Positions 41,501 to 55,093 of a stretch of DNA of 64,000 nt are shown here, piece by piece; position 1 is the first letter of the stretch, and the number at the start of each line of letters is the position of its first letter. The stretch lies in contig JBLJBH010000032.1 in the NCBI GenBank assembly GCA_047637875.1, forward strand, positions 24,425 through 88,424, given 5' to 3'. Both the position numbers and the translations under genes were made by a program. The notes under the pieces are model-generated. The model did not search any database, was not told the DNA's origin, and saw nothing but the letters and a program-made list of their open reading frames with translations. This stretch comes from UBA7396 sp047637875 (GTDB taxonomy: Bacteria; Patescibacteriota; Gracilibacteria; BD1-5; UBA6164).

Positions 41501-44500
41501 TTCCAGAACTAGTATTATTTACTTTGTAAGATTTATCATAGGCATATACTATTACTTCATAATTTTGTCAATCGTTTTCACTTCCTGGAGCAGTAAAATT
41601 ATAATTCCAATTAGCATAATTATTTGAAGTATTGGTAGCCAAAATTTGCTCAGTTCCAACCCAAGTAGTTCAATTCCAATAACTAGCTCACTTTTTAATA
41701 GAAATTTTAACACTTGATATTCAAGCTCAAGAGTCAGAGGAAGTTCAAGAAATATTTATGCTTCAAGAAAAATAACTTCAAGAAGAATTAGTTATATTTA
41801 TTGTTGGACTTATAATATCTCAGATATAAGTTATTTGAGATGTTGTTAAACTATTTCAAACTACATCCGAAGCTTTTAATTTTAATTTATAATAATTTCA
41901 ATTTATTATACTTGATCCTGATGCAACTATTGAAGATAAATTATAAATAGCTCAAGTTGAAGTTCAAAGTAAATTCCAGTTTTCAGTACTTCAAGTAAAT
42001 ATTGTTCAATTAAAATAATTTCAAGCAGTTTGATTATACAAAGAATAATAAACATTTCATCAAGATAAGTTAGTATCATTAATTACAGCTGATATATCAA
42101 ATCAAGAGTTATTTATATAATTATTTGTTTGTGGAGTAGATCATCCAAGTCAAGCATAACTTATATTTATAATTGGTAATGTTGAATCAACTTCAAAATT
42201 ATTATCACTTACATCACTAGATTTATTTCAGACATTATCAAGAGCTTCTAGTTTTATCTTAAGATTTGAATTGTTTAATCAAGCTGGAACTGTCCAATTA
42301 TAAGTTCAGTTATTTGCAAGATTTGTAGCTATTTGAATATAATTATTTCAACCATCAATAGAATAATATAATGTTATTGGTTTATCAACTAATCATCAAG
42401 TATCTGTTATACTTCATGAATTCCATAAAATATTTACATTAGATCATCATTTTAATTTTATTCAAGCATTACTTGGATAAGTTAAAGTATTAGACGGAAC
42501 TGTTGGAGCAACCTTATCTATAGAAAAAACTCACGATTCTGCTGAAAGACTATTTCATACCATATCATAAGCTGTAACTCTTAATTTATAATTAGCTCAA
42601 GAAGGTATAGATGTTATATTCCAATTATAAGGTGAAGTATTAGTTCAAGTTCAAATATTATTCCAAAGGGTTCATCAGTCAGAGCTATATTCAAATTTTA
42701 AATAATTTATTCAAATGTTATCTGTAGCTAAATTAAAATATACTGGTAAATTTGTTCAACCAAATATACTTCAAGATAAATTTACATTTGAAATTGTTGG
42801 AGCTTGGTTATCTAATGTTGTTGAAACTAAATAAGTTCAAGTATTTATTCCTGATATATTTGCAGCAGTAAATTGAACTTGTTTTACTCCGCTTGATAAA
42901 CTAACTAGCGCTCAAGATGGGAAAGTATAAGTTGCAATATTTCAAGAATAACTACAAGTTACTCAAGCTACAACAGGATTCGAACATGATATATTAGAAT
43001 AACTACTATCTTTTAAACTAGATGCGTTTAAATATATATTTCATGAATTTGTATTTGTAATAGTTGATTTTATAACTAAATTATTTCATCATTTTGTATA
43101 AGATATACTATTTAAAACTGTATCTGTAATAGATCATAGCGAAAAACTAGGAATATTTGTATCAATATAAAAATTATCACAATTTGATAATTGTCATACA
43201 TTTCACATATTATCATAAGCAAAAATTCACCACGCATAGTTATTTTGATTTACAAGTGTAAGAGATTTAGTTAAAGTAACTAAATCTGTATGATCATAAT
43301 CTGTATAACTTCAAGTACAACTATTCCATGTTCAATAAACACTGCTTCAATTAAATACTCTTAATTTATATCACTTAACTCAAGATCAATTTCAACTATC
43401 ATCACTTACTGATAACCAAACAAAATTTGGAGCCAGAACTCAAATGACTTTATTTGGTCAAATAGGAGTGATATTTGGAATTCATGGTCAAGTATTATCA
43501 AACTTTATATTAATTGGTGTAGAGTTAGAAATATTTCAAGCTTTATCTACTGCGACTAGTTTTACATCATAATAAGATCAAGAAACTAAAGGTAATGTAT
43601 TTAAATCAATATTAATAGATTTACTTCCTGAACTTAATTTTAAAGAGTCAGTAATATAATAATATTTTATTGTATCAATATTTCATCAAACTCTTTGAAA
43701 CTCAATTCTTGTATTTCATCATTGTAAATCTTCACTTGTTGTATAATTAAAATCTAAACTTCAAGAATAAAATCAATTATGAGAAGATAAAGTTCAAGTT
43801 GAAAAAGTTATTTCTGGAAGTGTATAATCTGAAATTAATATATTTCAGCTTGAATAATTATAAGATCCATCTACAGGAACACCCCAAACTGCTCAAGTTG
43901 CGATAGATAAAATTCAAGTTGAATATGTATTTCATAAATCAGAAATTCAAACATTTATTGTATCATTTGAAATAGAATTAATAGTCAATCAAGTAAAAGT
44001 ATTTCATCAAACTTGATAAACAAATCAAGTAGCAAAATGATTTGAAGTTCATTCTTTTAAAGGAGTATCAAATTTTACAGATAAATTTGTTTTTGTAGTA
44101 AATTTTGCCGATAAAACTGATGGATGAGGAACTACATCAGAAACCAAAGTTCAAGTAGCACTTGCAGGAGTTCATATATTTAATGATGTTCACATTATTG
44201 TAACATAAGCAATATAATTTCATCACGCAAGAGGATTTCATAAACTATCTTTAATTAAAGAACTTGTTCCTGTCCAAGTACCAATATTTTTATCATATAC
44301 AGTTCATACAAAAGTTCAGGTAAATGAAGTATTTTCAGGTAATATATATATTCTGTATGATTCAAATGATGGATAAGACAATCAAACACTTGTATCCCAA
44401 GTTACTTTTAAATCCCTTCAATCAACTCAATCCCAATCAGAATCATTATCAACTAATGTTAATCAAGAAGATGTCATTGCTGGAGGCAATGATTCTTTTA

Positions 44501-45977
44501 TAAGATTTATAGTAGTTGTAGACTCATTTCATACACTATCTTTACAATAAGCAGTTACAGCATTATTTCAAATATTTAACCAAGAATTGATAATTGTTGC
44601 CTCATTTTTTATATCTTTGGTAGTTGGATTATATGAAGTATTGTTAGATCAAACTTCAAATTTATAATATCAATCTTCAGAACAAAAAATACTAGCTGTG
44701 GAATCATTTTCAACAACAGCTCATGGTAATAATCACATATTACTAATAATAGGTGGAGTAGTATCTTTTGTTATTGTTGTATTTGCAGATCATACATCTC
44801 AATTTATATTTGTTACACAAACAAATATATTATTATCTCAATTTGATAATAAAGACGAATCTAAATTATAATCAATATTAGCTCAAATAGTATCATAATT
44901 TCAAGAATTTAATACTGCATTATCACAAGATCATAAAGCGATTTTATATGTTCAAGTTTGCGTTGAAGAAAAAGATATATTTGATGAATTATATGGTAAA
45001 ATATTTGATACTTTAGTTAAAGTAGGTGTTTCCAAAGTTATAACTGGGGCATTTGGAGTCGCAACATTTAAAACATAATTACCAGTTTTTTCAATAATAT
45101 CAAAAGTAGCATTAGCTTTAGCAGGGTCATTGCTAATATTTCCATCTTCATCAACTGCTGTAAACATAGATGGAGTAAAAGTTTTATCTCATACAGAGGC
45201 TAAAGTAGTTATTCAAGTTTTTTTAAATATTGCTGTTTTTCAATCATTATCACAAGAATCATATATTAAAGTTTCACTAGAAGATAATCATAAATTAGTT
45301 AAATTTACTCTAACTATTCAATTATTCATATTAGAACATCAATTAAAATCTTTAACTTTTACTATCAAATCAGTACTATCAACTCCATTTCACACAATAG
45401 ATGATTTTGAAAAGAAATAATTAGTTATATGTGGTTTTACGTTTACATATACTGTACTATGTCTAGTAATTGAAGTTAATCAATTATCAGCAGTAAAATA
45501 ACTAGATAAATTATTAGCATATACACTATGATCTAATGGAAATTTTAATAAAACTCTTTTCATAGAATAAACTGATCAAGCAGCTAGGCTACTTAATCAA
45601 TTTATATAGTTAGGAATAGTTGTAGGTGGATTAAAAGATGTAATTGGAATAGACGAACTAAAAGCTATTCAATCATAAGTAAATGCTCTTAATCATCAAC
45701 TATAAACTATAGATGTTGGGAAATTTGTATAATATGAAATATTTGTTATCGGACTAGCTTCATTGTTTCTCAAATAAGCCTCAAATCTAAAATATTGATC
45801 TGGTTCTACTGATAAATTATCTGTAGGATTAGAAAAAGTTGCACTAATATCACTACTAAGTTTTTGTCAATAAAAATCTATTCAAGCAGCTAAAACAATA
45901 TTTAAAACTTGTATATTTAAAATATTAAAACAAACAAAAGATAATATCAAAAACAAAATTGAAATTTTTTTAAACAT
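38544..45977 (-). CDS. giant secreted multi-Ig-repeat protein (2477 residues)
   Basis: A single 7434-base frame has a signal peptide (MFKKISILFLILSFVCFNIL onwards). The rest is a chain of beta-sandwich modules of roughly 80-110 residues, recognisable as Ig-like/cadherin-like repeats by recurring TPPIIS, DNGGN and TAYDTIGN motifs. Near residues 1700-1850 the modules are of SbsA/Big_5 type and carry Ca-loops such as DINNNGKLDKIEVVFSENLS and DTNNNFQADKIELTFSESLS. No sortase motif or C-terminal helix is seen. It is probably a long adhesive or protective surface fibre, and the last of three adjacent large surface genes. Confidence 0.85.
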
Positions 45978-46064
45978 ATTTTTTATGATTACTATTTGTA
46001 TACATTTTTGATAATAAACATTTTTTTATTTTTTTCAATTTTTTTGTTTTTGTTTCTTATTTTT

Positions 46065-49000
46065 TTAACCAAGTGGTTCTCATAAAGGAAGAACTACAAA
46101 ATTAACAGTAATATTTTTTTCATTTAAGCGTTCATCTTGAACTCTTATAGTTCCAGAATAATTACCAGGGGTACTAGCAATTCAAGTAATATTTACAATT
46201 GGATTTTCTTCATAATCTGAAGTTGTAGGAATTACAGCTAATCAAATAGTAGCTCATGAAATAATTTTTATTTTTTCTGAAGATGTTATAGTAATAGTTT
46301 TTCCTTCTAATGAAGCTCAAGTAATAACTTGATCTAAATTAATAGTATCTGCAGAGTAAACTGTTGTATCAAGTATTATTGTATCACTTCATGCTAAACT
46401 AACATTTCATGCTTCATCTTTAGTCCATACATATAGTGTTTTAGTTTCATCTCATAAACTAATATTTACAGATGTTGGTTTTGTTGAATGCCATCAATTT
46501 TGTCAGCTTAAATTTGGTCATCATGCTGATACACTTGGTGTAGAACTACTTTCTGATACATACCAACCTGTAACTCATACATTATCAGTATCTCAAGTTA
46601 TACTTATTGATACGGAAGTGGAATTTGTATATCAAGCAGCTCAAGTTCAATTTGAAGTATCTCAGTCAGAAATAGAAAGAGTTGGAGTTGATGGTTTTTC
46701 TGTATCCGATGGTGAATTAGGCAAATTAACGTTTAATGTTATATCAAATGAATTTCATGCTCTATCAGTTCAGATTGCTCTTAATTGACTTGATGATTCA
46801 TTTGGAGTTAACCAATTAAATACTATATCTCAACTTCAATTAATTGAAGCTCAAGAAATAGTTCATCCTTTACTTGATGTAATACTTGTCAGTGTTCATC
46901 ATGTTAAGTTCTCTCACACACTCAATATTAATCCATTATATTGCGTAGTTTTTGTATTTGGAGTTGTTCCACTAAAACTCATTGATATTGGAGCTTCAGT
47001 ATCTTTGTTTATAGTTACACTTAACGGATCACTTTCATTACTTGATGAATCTTTTAATCTAATTAAAAAATTCTTAGCTCAATCTAATCATGAAGTATTT
47101 AAATTTATAGTTACTGTTCAACCTGCTCCGATTACATTTCATGTATTTACTCCATTTACCCAAACTTGTGCTCATACTTCTCAGTTTACTTCAACCGAAA
47201 CACTATTTTGATTTGTATATTGTGGCGCTGCTGTTGTAAGAGTTGGGACTAATGGTGGTGTAGTGTCTGCTGTAGCAGTAGTATTAAATGTTTTTGTTGT
47301 TAATGTTGTTTGCCAATTTCAAGCAGCATCTTTTGCTACATAATATATTGAATATCATGTACTTTCAGTGAGTCAACTTAAATTTATAGTATTATTTCAA
47401 CTCAACATAGCAAGAGATATTCAACTAGTTTTAAGAGTTTCTAAATCTGGTGCTAAAACACTTGAAAGTTGTACTATATATCTTATTTCTCATGACTCAT
47501 TTGAATTAATTACTATACTTGCTGTTGTTTGTGTTGGTGTAATATTATCACTTGTTACTGGTGGTGTTGTATCTGGCGCAGCATTTATAGTCAATTCATA
47601 TGTATCTGTATCTGACATAAATCATATCGCTGCTGCTTGATTTGCGGTTATTGTTACAGTTCATGCTCACACTATAGTAACTTCTCATGTACTAGAATTT
47701 ACTGTAGCAACTGATGTATTACTTGAACTATACGTTACAGCTCATGGTGAATTGGTTGTAAAGGTATTTGTAAATGTTCAGTTTGTTGTTAATTTTGTAA
47801 CTGTCGAATTTGCAAAACTTGATGTTGGTAATAACAATCCATCTATTATAGCTTTTATTTCTTCAAAAGTTTTTGTTCCATTTAAAAATTCTTGAGCTAA
47901 AGCGTTTGAAACTCAAGCTAAATATTTAACAGTTTGATTAATCATTACCGATCATTTAGTCAAAGTTAAAGACATAATAACAAAACCTCAACCTGTTTGT
48001 CATGCAACAAGATTGTATGTTTGAGGAACAGCCATATTTTCAACATTTTTTACTGTAATAAATGAAGTTCCTGTAATACTAAAATGTGATAAATAAGCTG
48101 CTGGAGCCACACTTATAGTTCCATCTAAATCGTTAACACCAGTATTTAAATTAATTTGTTTCAATGTCCCATCATCATTTTTTTCTAATGTAGAACCTGC
48201 TGGAAGAGTAGATTTATCAATCATAAGTTCTCTAATTTTTTGGATTTGAGCTTTTGGAGCAATAGCATAACCTGAAACTAATTTTTGGTCAAAATCAGCT
48301 TGTTCATAGGTAAGGAATTTAAAATTTCTTTGATTCTCACTAAATAATGAAGCATAAGTTGGTACATCTTTTTCTTCAACATCTTGTAATCAAAATGGAT
48401 TTTCAAAAGTTCACTTAATTCAAATTGAATTTAATGCACTTGTATCAGGTCAAAATTTATCTTGTTTTACATAGAAAGTAGCTTCTCAAAATTCTAATTT
48501 TTTAGATAATTCTATTCAATATGAATATATTCATCAAGTATAAATATCTGATAAAATTGAGGCTTTTACAGTTTTATCAAAAATTAGTGTTGATAATTTA
48601 GTTCTAAGTCATGCTCAAAATTTTGATTCTCATTTTATATCTAAAACATCATCATATTTTGTATATCAAACCCTTGGTGCAACATCAAGTCTTATATCCA
48701 TTAATCACATTTCTTCTGATAAAGCTTTTGCTAAATCAAATGCGAAATTAACTTCTGCTTCAAATTTTTTTCAACCTTGTAAAGCTCATAATACTTTATA
48801 TTGTTCAAAAATATTATTTACATCACGGGTAAGTTTTCATACTTCTCACATATCTAAAGTTTCAACTTTAAATGCTCTTAAAGAGTATGTTAATTCTTTT
48901 AACATTTCAAATTTTTCAATATCATTTTGAGTATAACTTAAAGAAAGACCATGTTGTTCTGGAGCAAGATTATATTTTTTATTTACTTCTGGGAAAGTAT

Positions 49001-50303
49001 ATTCCATAAATTTTTTAAAAAATCAATAATCCAATTTTATAACATTTCAAGCATCAGTCATATACGTAGCTCAAACTCAAAATTTAGAAGTTTGATCTCA
49101 TTTTTCCATATATATAGTAGTTCAAACTCTTGCCATAGAATAAAGCATAATAAGTTTTGCCGCAACTCTTGAATTATCTCATTTATTTGTAGCTTCAGCT
49201 ATAAACTCTAGAGTAGTTTTGATATTTATCTTATCTAAAGTAATCTCATCTTGATGATTAAGTCATAATGTATTATTTCTTATTAATAATCATAAAGCAG
49301 ACTTATCAGATAAATTTCAAGATAATACTTGTCATATACCAGAAAGAATAGTTGGTCAAGATGCTACCTTTCCTAAATCAAAATTTGTATATGAAATATT
49401 TGGTAATTTGGCATTTACTGATTCTAACCATTTTGATGTAATAAGTCTTATTTTATTATCATTTAATCAAGCAATATAAGAAAATCACTCAGTTGGAAAA
49501 TCAAGTAATAATTCATTAAATTCATTTGAAAAATGAATTTCTCCATTTTCATCAAAATATGGCATATCTAAAATAGCTAATGCGTCTTTATCAGCAAAAT
49601 TTCATAAGTTTGTATTCACTAAAACAGTTTTTCAGTTCATACTAAAAACTCTTAATCAAGCTGGTCAATAAGAAGACAATACATTATCAAAAGCATTAAA
49701 AATTGATTCATTTTTTAAAACACTTGAAGTTTTTGTAATAATATTTTTATCAATTACTCAAGAAAATGTATTTCAATTTAATCAAAGTTTTGAATTTAAG
49801 TAAAATTGAAAATGTTTAATAATAAAAGGATTATTTGCAAATACTCTTTTTAGATCACTTTCATAAATAGCTTTTTGAGATTTTAAATAATCAAGTGTTT
49901 TTGAAGGTGTATAACTAAGTTTTCATTTAAAAACTCTAATTCATGGAATCTTTTTAAATGTAGAAATTTCATCTTTAGAAAAATCACTTACATCTCATAA
50001 ATCAAATGCAGAAGTAGGATTTACTGAAAAATTTATTGAATAACTTAAAACATCTGAATTTGATATAGTTGAAGAAGATGTATTTTTTGATAAAATTAAA
50101 TTTCAATTTTTATCTTTTGAAACTCAATATCATTGTTCTCACATTTGATTATTTAAATCCCTAACTCCATCAACTTTAATTTTTGTTGTAGATACAACAT
50201 CTTTTGTATCATCTGTAACTTGAATATCATTTGCTTGAGCTTTCATATTTGCTCATAGCGCTAAAGCACTAGCAAGTAATACTTTATTAAATCTATTTGT
50301 CAT
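46065..50303 (-). CDS. large secreted protein with Ig-like C-terminal repeats
   Basis: The 1412-residue protein has a signal peptide (MTNRFNKVLLASALALGANM). The N-terminal 750 residues form a unique region with alternating beta strands and few repeats. From about 850 the C-terminal third is Ig-like: Big_2 type (SSSNTSVATVNSSTGEVTIV, then GAGTVTITANQ), and fn3-like modules beginning DTTPPVTSDNITPTQTTASI. It ends EPLG without an anchor. Likely works with its neighbours at the surface; the gene starts 22 bases after the upstream stop. Confidence 0.8.
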
Positions 50304-50325
50304 TTTTTTAAAATTAGTGATAAAA

Positions 50326-53118
50326 TTAAATTCAAAAATATTTTTTAGTTAATCTTTGAGAATTTTGTAAAACAAGATTTTTTGCTTTTACATCAAGTTT
50401 TGTTATAGAACTTGGAAAATTATTCTCTAAAATTACTTTTGTATCTTTTGTTAAAGAAAGTTTTTTTGCTATTCATCAAGTTCATAAAACCAAAGCAACT
50501 TTCCTTCCATCTTTTGAAGAATCAACAAATACTCATAAACTTCAAATATTTCAAATATTTATAGAATTATTTTTAAATCATACTTCAGACATAATTTTTT
50601 CACTTGGTTCGATATAAATATTCATTCAATTTTTTTCTAAAAATTCAAAAATATCACTTCCATCTTTTGAAGTTAATTTAAGAATTCAAGCTTCATAAGA
50701 AATATCTAATCATTTTACATTTATAAATTTTTCTAAATTTGATAAAAATCTTCATTGAAAAATAGAAAAATCTACTTCTTCTCAATCAAGTAATTCACTA
50801 CTCATTTTTCATAAAATATATCTTGAAGAATTTACATCATAAACATTTTCAAGTTTTGTAGCTCAAATTGATGGTAAAAATGCCAATCAACTTGCTTTTG
50901 ATAATAAACTTGCTCTTGCTCAAAAATGAGATAATTCCCATCATTTTGATTCTTCTTGATTTGAATAATAAGTTATAAAATCCATAGATAATTTATGTTT
51001 TAAAATTTCTATTAATTTTTTTCTTTCTTGAATATCTTTTTTATCAAAATCTAATGCTTCAAGAGTAGTTTTAATATTTTTTAATCAAGCTCTTAAAAAA
51101 CTTATATTTTCAAATTCTTGATTTGATAATTTTCTATCTAATAAAGCAATATATCAATCTAAAGGTAATGCGTCATTGTAAATTAAAACATTATCCAATG
51201 ATTTTTTATATTGAGAAAATTTTACTTCAAGTGCTCAAAGTCTATCTTCGCTCCATCAAGCAAAAATTCATATATTTACTCCATTTACATTTAACATTGA
51301 ATAATCAACTCAAACACTAAAACTAGTTTTTGAAAGATCAAATTGTTGAAATCAAGCCCTTTTTACATCATCTAAATTTGTGATTTTTGTGTAAGCAAGA
51401 CTTAAAAATGGTAAAATATTATTTGATTCTCAAAGTCATGCTCTTGCTCATAAAGAGTAAGTAATTTTTGAATCTTCTGACATAACTGAATCAACTTTAT
51501 ACGCAAGTCAAACCATAAGCATATTTCAACTTTGAGTATTTGCAACTCATAATTCTAACGATATACTGTCTACAAATTTTTTTGTTATTTCTTGCATTTG
51601 TGGATTAAAAATAGTTTTTGAATACTGCATTTTTGCTCAACTCATATTTGAAGTTTCTGATAAATACATAGCAGAAACTGATGATAACAATCAAACTGCA
51701 TATTCAAATATTTTTTCATGAAATCATGGTTCAAGTTTATATTTTTCAATCATAGCAAGTTGATCTGCATATTCTTTATCTGTAATAAGTCAATTTGCTT
51801 TAATTTTAGCAAGTTGATTTCATAAATCAGAAATTCAAGCTTCAATTTTTGAAACTAAAACTCATAACATTTGGTCATTATATAATTTTTGTTTTAATTG
51901 ATTAAATTTTTCAATTCATTCTTCTCCATACATCAAAACATAAGCGATATCTCATCATTTAATTAATGAAATCTTAATACCATCTTGAAAATGAAATTTT
52001 GCTTCTGGTGAAGTAGATAAAAGATTTAATAAATCTTGGTTATTTTTTATATCTACTTTCATTCCTCATAATGAAAATACATATGAAAGATTTGAATAAA
52101 ATTTTTCATTGTTTTGAGTAAGTGAAAGTTGTAAAAGAGAATGTTTTAAAATAGATGATAATTGAAGTCCATAAACTTCTGATTTATCAGTATTTGTTAA
52201 TTTTCAATCATTATTTACATCTGATAAATATTCAAATAAATTATCTTCATTTAATCACATAGATAAAATTTTTGAATTATAAACATCTTTTAAATCATAA
52301 AAATTTGATGAATAAAAAGCTAAATCATCTGAAGTGAACATATCTGAAGATAATTTTTGACCATTTTTTAAAAGAGATGAAGTAACATCATCTGAAACAT
52401 ATGAAATCTCTTGATAAGTTTCGATATTTTCTGATATTTTTTGTTTTAAATTTGAAACTAAAAAGTTTTTAAAATTTTCTAAATTTAATTCTTGTGGCAA
52501 ATATGATAAAAATAATAGTTTTTGACTATCATCTTTTAATGTATAATTTACTTTTTTGATAAGTAAATCAAAATACTCTATATATAGTTTATTTAATCAT
52601 AAAGTTATTTCTGAGTTAAGTAAAGTGATTGATTTATCAATATTTCTTATATCAGATTCTTCGGTCATCGTTTTTCTTCTCTCTATTAAATCTTTTAAAT
52701 TATTTCTTTTTGAAATAATTTCAGAGTTTTTATCAAAAAAAGAAAGGTCTCATCTATAAATTGCATTAAAATCTGATAAATTTATTTCAAATTTTTGCTC
52801 AATTTCACTTACTGAAATCCTTCAATCTTTATTTAAATCAAAAATATCTTTAAATAAACTTTTATTTAAAACATCAACTGTTGATGTATTAATAGGTCAA
52901 CCAACAATAACTCAACTAGAAGCCGGAATAGTTAATGTATTTGTATTTTTATTATAACCATTCATAACAACTGCATCTGTTTGTGATTGAACAGATACTC
53001 TTGTTTCATCTATTTGAGATGAAATATTGTTTGATTCTTGAGATAAAGCTGGTCCACTTGCAATTGCTGCAGATAAAGCCACTCAAGCAATAGTTTTTCA
53101 AGTATTAAATCATGCCAT
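50326..53118 (-). CDS. large secreted protein with calcium-loop motifs
   Basis: The 930-residue protein begins MAGFNTGKTIAGVALSAAIA with an exported signal. EF-hand/dockerin-like loops appear as DLNKDGRISVSEIEQKF (about 97) and DVNNDGKLTNTDKSEVYG (about 300). The rest is mostly helical, unusual among its neighbours, with alternating Ser/Asn/Lys-rich segments. It is the first of the three large secreted proteins in the operon and might act as a base or chaperone for them. Confidence 0.76.
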
Positions 53119-53191
53119 ATAAAAAATTTAAAAAATAAACACCCTTCTATTTTACATTAGATTTTAAAAAAAGTCAAGACCTTTGTTGTAT

Positions 53192-53983
53192 TTAAGATAA
53201 TAAGAATATATAATCCCCTATTTTAAGCTCTTCTGCTCTAGTATTTTCATTAAATCCCATTTTTAATAATTTTTCTAGAATTTGCTCTTTATCATATCAA
53301 AAATTTGATAAATTATTAATCATTTTTTTTCTAGGATTTGAAAAAGCTGCTTTTATTAAAGCTAAAAAACTATTATCGTCAATAGTATTATAGTTATCGT
53401 TTAATTCAAAAAAAAGCACTGAAGAATCTATTTTTGGAGCTGGAGAGAAAGCAGTTTTGGGAACAAAGATTTTCTCAGTTATTGTACATTTTTTTTGAAC
53501 AAAAAGTGATAAAACTGAAGATTTTTTTGATAAAATTCTATCTCAAACTTCTTTTTGCATCAAAATAATCATTTCTTTTGGAGGATTTTTTAGAGAATAT
53601 AAAAAATGATGTAAAATCGGTGATGTGATATAATAAGGAATATTTGCTATTACTTTATAATTCTCAAAATTTGGAGTGTATTTTAAAACATCTTTATTTA
53701 TTATTTCAAAGTTAGTTTCTTCAATATTTAAATCTTTATTTATTACTCTATCATTTAATATCTCTATCATAAAATTATCAAGTTCAACTAAAGTGAGGTT
53801 TTTAGGAATATTTTTTAAAATTTTTTGAGTTAAAGCTCAGAAACCTGGTCAAACTTCTATAATATTTTCATTTTCAATATTTGTAATTTTAGTTATTTCT
53901 TCAAGTATATTTTCATCCATTAAAAAGTTTTGCCCGAGAGATTTTTTGGCTTTTATATTGTATTTTTGAATTATTTCTTGCAT
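53192..53983 (-). CDS. rsmA: 16S rRNA dimethyladenosine transferase
   Basis: The 263-residue methyltransferase (KsgA) dimethylates two adjacent adenines in helix 45 of 16S rRNA. It opens KYNIKAKKSLGQNFLMDENI, has the SAM-binding IIEVGPGFGALTQKIL (about 40-55), the catalytic NIPYYITSPILHHFL (about 112) and the C-terminal FSPAPKIDSSVLFFEL. Length is normal. It is transcribed in the same direction as the surface operon that follows it. Confidence 0.96.
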
Positions 53984-54064
53984 ATATTTTTTAAAAAAAT
54001 TAAGTATTGAAATTTTATTTATTTTTTTAATAAAGTAAATTTTTATTTTTCTTTTAAAAAACTC

Positions 54065-54091
54065 TTGACATTTTATAAAAATAGTGATAAT
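54065..54091 (+). promoter_or_regulatory. strong promoter of the WxL-like operon
   Basis: TTGACA, 15 bases, GATAAT, about 70 bases before the first start codon. It is one of only two TTGACA promoters seen here, matching high expression of a surface protein. Confidence 0.7.
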
Positions 54092-54105
54092 AAAGATATC
54101 TTTAT
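54090..54105 (+). promoter_or_regulatory. 16-base palindrome at the transcription start
   Basis: ATAAAGATATCTTTAT is a perfect palindrome covering the end of the -10 box and the expected start. It could be an operator or a protective 5' hairpin of the transcript. Confidence 0.45.
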
Positions 54106-54159
54106 CAAAATAATAAAGATTCGCGAGTTTAATTATTTTTATTTTTTAATTTTTTTCTT

Positions 54160-54981
54160 ATGAAAACGAGTTTAAAAAAATTAGTTGCTGGAGCTTCAAT
54201 TGTTGCTTTAGTTTTAACAAATTTAGCATTTACAAATGCTGCAGTACCAACAGCTGTTATAAATATTGATGACGATATAGTTATTACTGATGCTAGATTT
54301 TTATCTAGTCAAGATGAAGACGATCTAACTGTATATTTAAATACTATTGCCGTTGCTGTTGGTGATTTAACTCTTGCATATGGTTCTTTAACTATTGCTT
54401 GAACTTTTACATCAGCTAGTGTTTATAATGTTAGTTACATACACAACGATGGTACTACAAATTTTGCATGAGCTGTTGTAGTTAATTGAGCAGATGCTCA
54501 TGAAGTAACAGTTACTGCAACTGTATTACCAATACTTTCTATGACTTTAACTAATACTGCTTTAGATTTTGGAGAATTAAGTGTTGATAGCTTAAATACT
54601 ACTACTCAATCTACTACAGTAACTGCTAGTACAAACGCTACAGATGGTTTTCAAATTAGTTTAGCTTCTCAATATGCTGCTTTAGAAAGTGAAAATTGAG
54701 ATAGAATAGAATATTCTAGTGCTGGTACAGAAGATGCTACAAATAATACTGATCAATTTTATAGATTTGCTTTAGCTAACGCAAATAATGTGACATTAGT
54801 AGATAATAATGGTTATGCTAATATAGCCCTTGCTGCTACTCCTGTAGTTATTGCAAACACTTGAAATAATCCAGTAACTTGAGCTAATTTTACAGTTCAA
54901 CCTCAAGCTTGAATTACTACTAATACTGCTGCTTGAAATTATTCTGATACTTTAACTTTTAGTATAACTTGAACTTTCTAA
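54160..54981 (+). CDS. WxL-like secreted surface protein
   Basis: The 273-residue protein has a clear signal peptide (MKTSLKKLVAGASIVALVLT, cleavage near NAA). The mature Ala/Thr/Asn-rich beta domain has a repeated S/T pattern and ends FTVQPQAGITTNTAAGNYSD then TLTFSITGTF, which closely parallels the C-terminal WxL-domain ending of Firmicute surface proteins. Strong promoter and own terminator suggest an abundant surface protein. The following gene encodes a WxLIP-like partner. Confidence 0.72.
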
Positions 54982-54996
54982 TTTAACTAAATTTTA

Positions 54997-55034
54997 AAAC
55001 AAAAAAACTTGTGATAAATCACAAGTTTTTTTGT
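54997..55034 (+). terminator. terminator of the WxL-like gene
   Basis: AAAAAAACTTGTGAT pairs with ATCACAAGTTTTTTT, followed by GTTTGC. Readthrough to the next genes would need a partial terminator or a second promoter. Confidence 0.75.
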
Positions 55035-55093
55035 TTGCTTTTTTATATCTTTTTGTTATATTTAAAACATAATTATTATTTTATTTTTACTTT

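Noticed and set aside
45130..47640. Rightward frames over the giant surface genes
   Set aside because: They run antisense to long frames with signal peptides and Ig-like repeats, and show low-complexity residues only.
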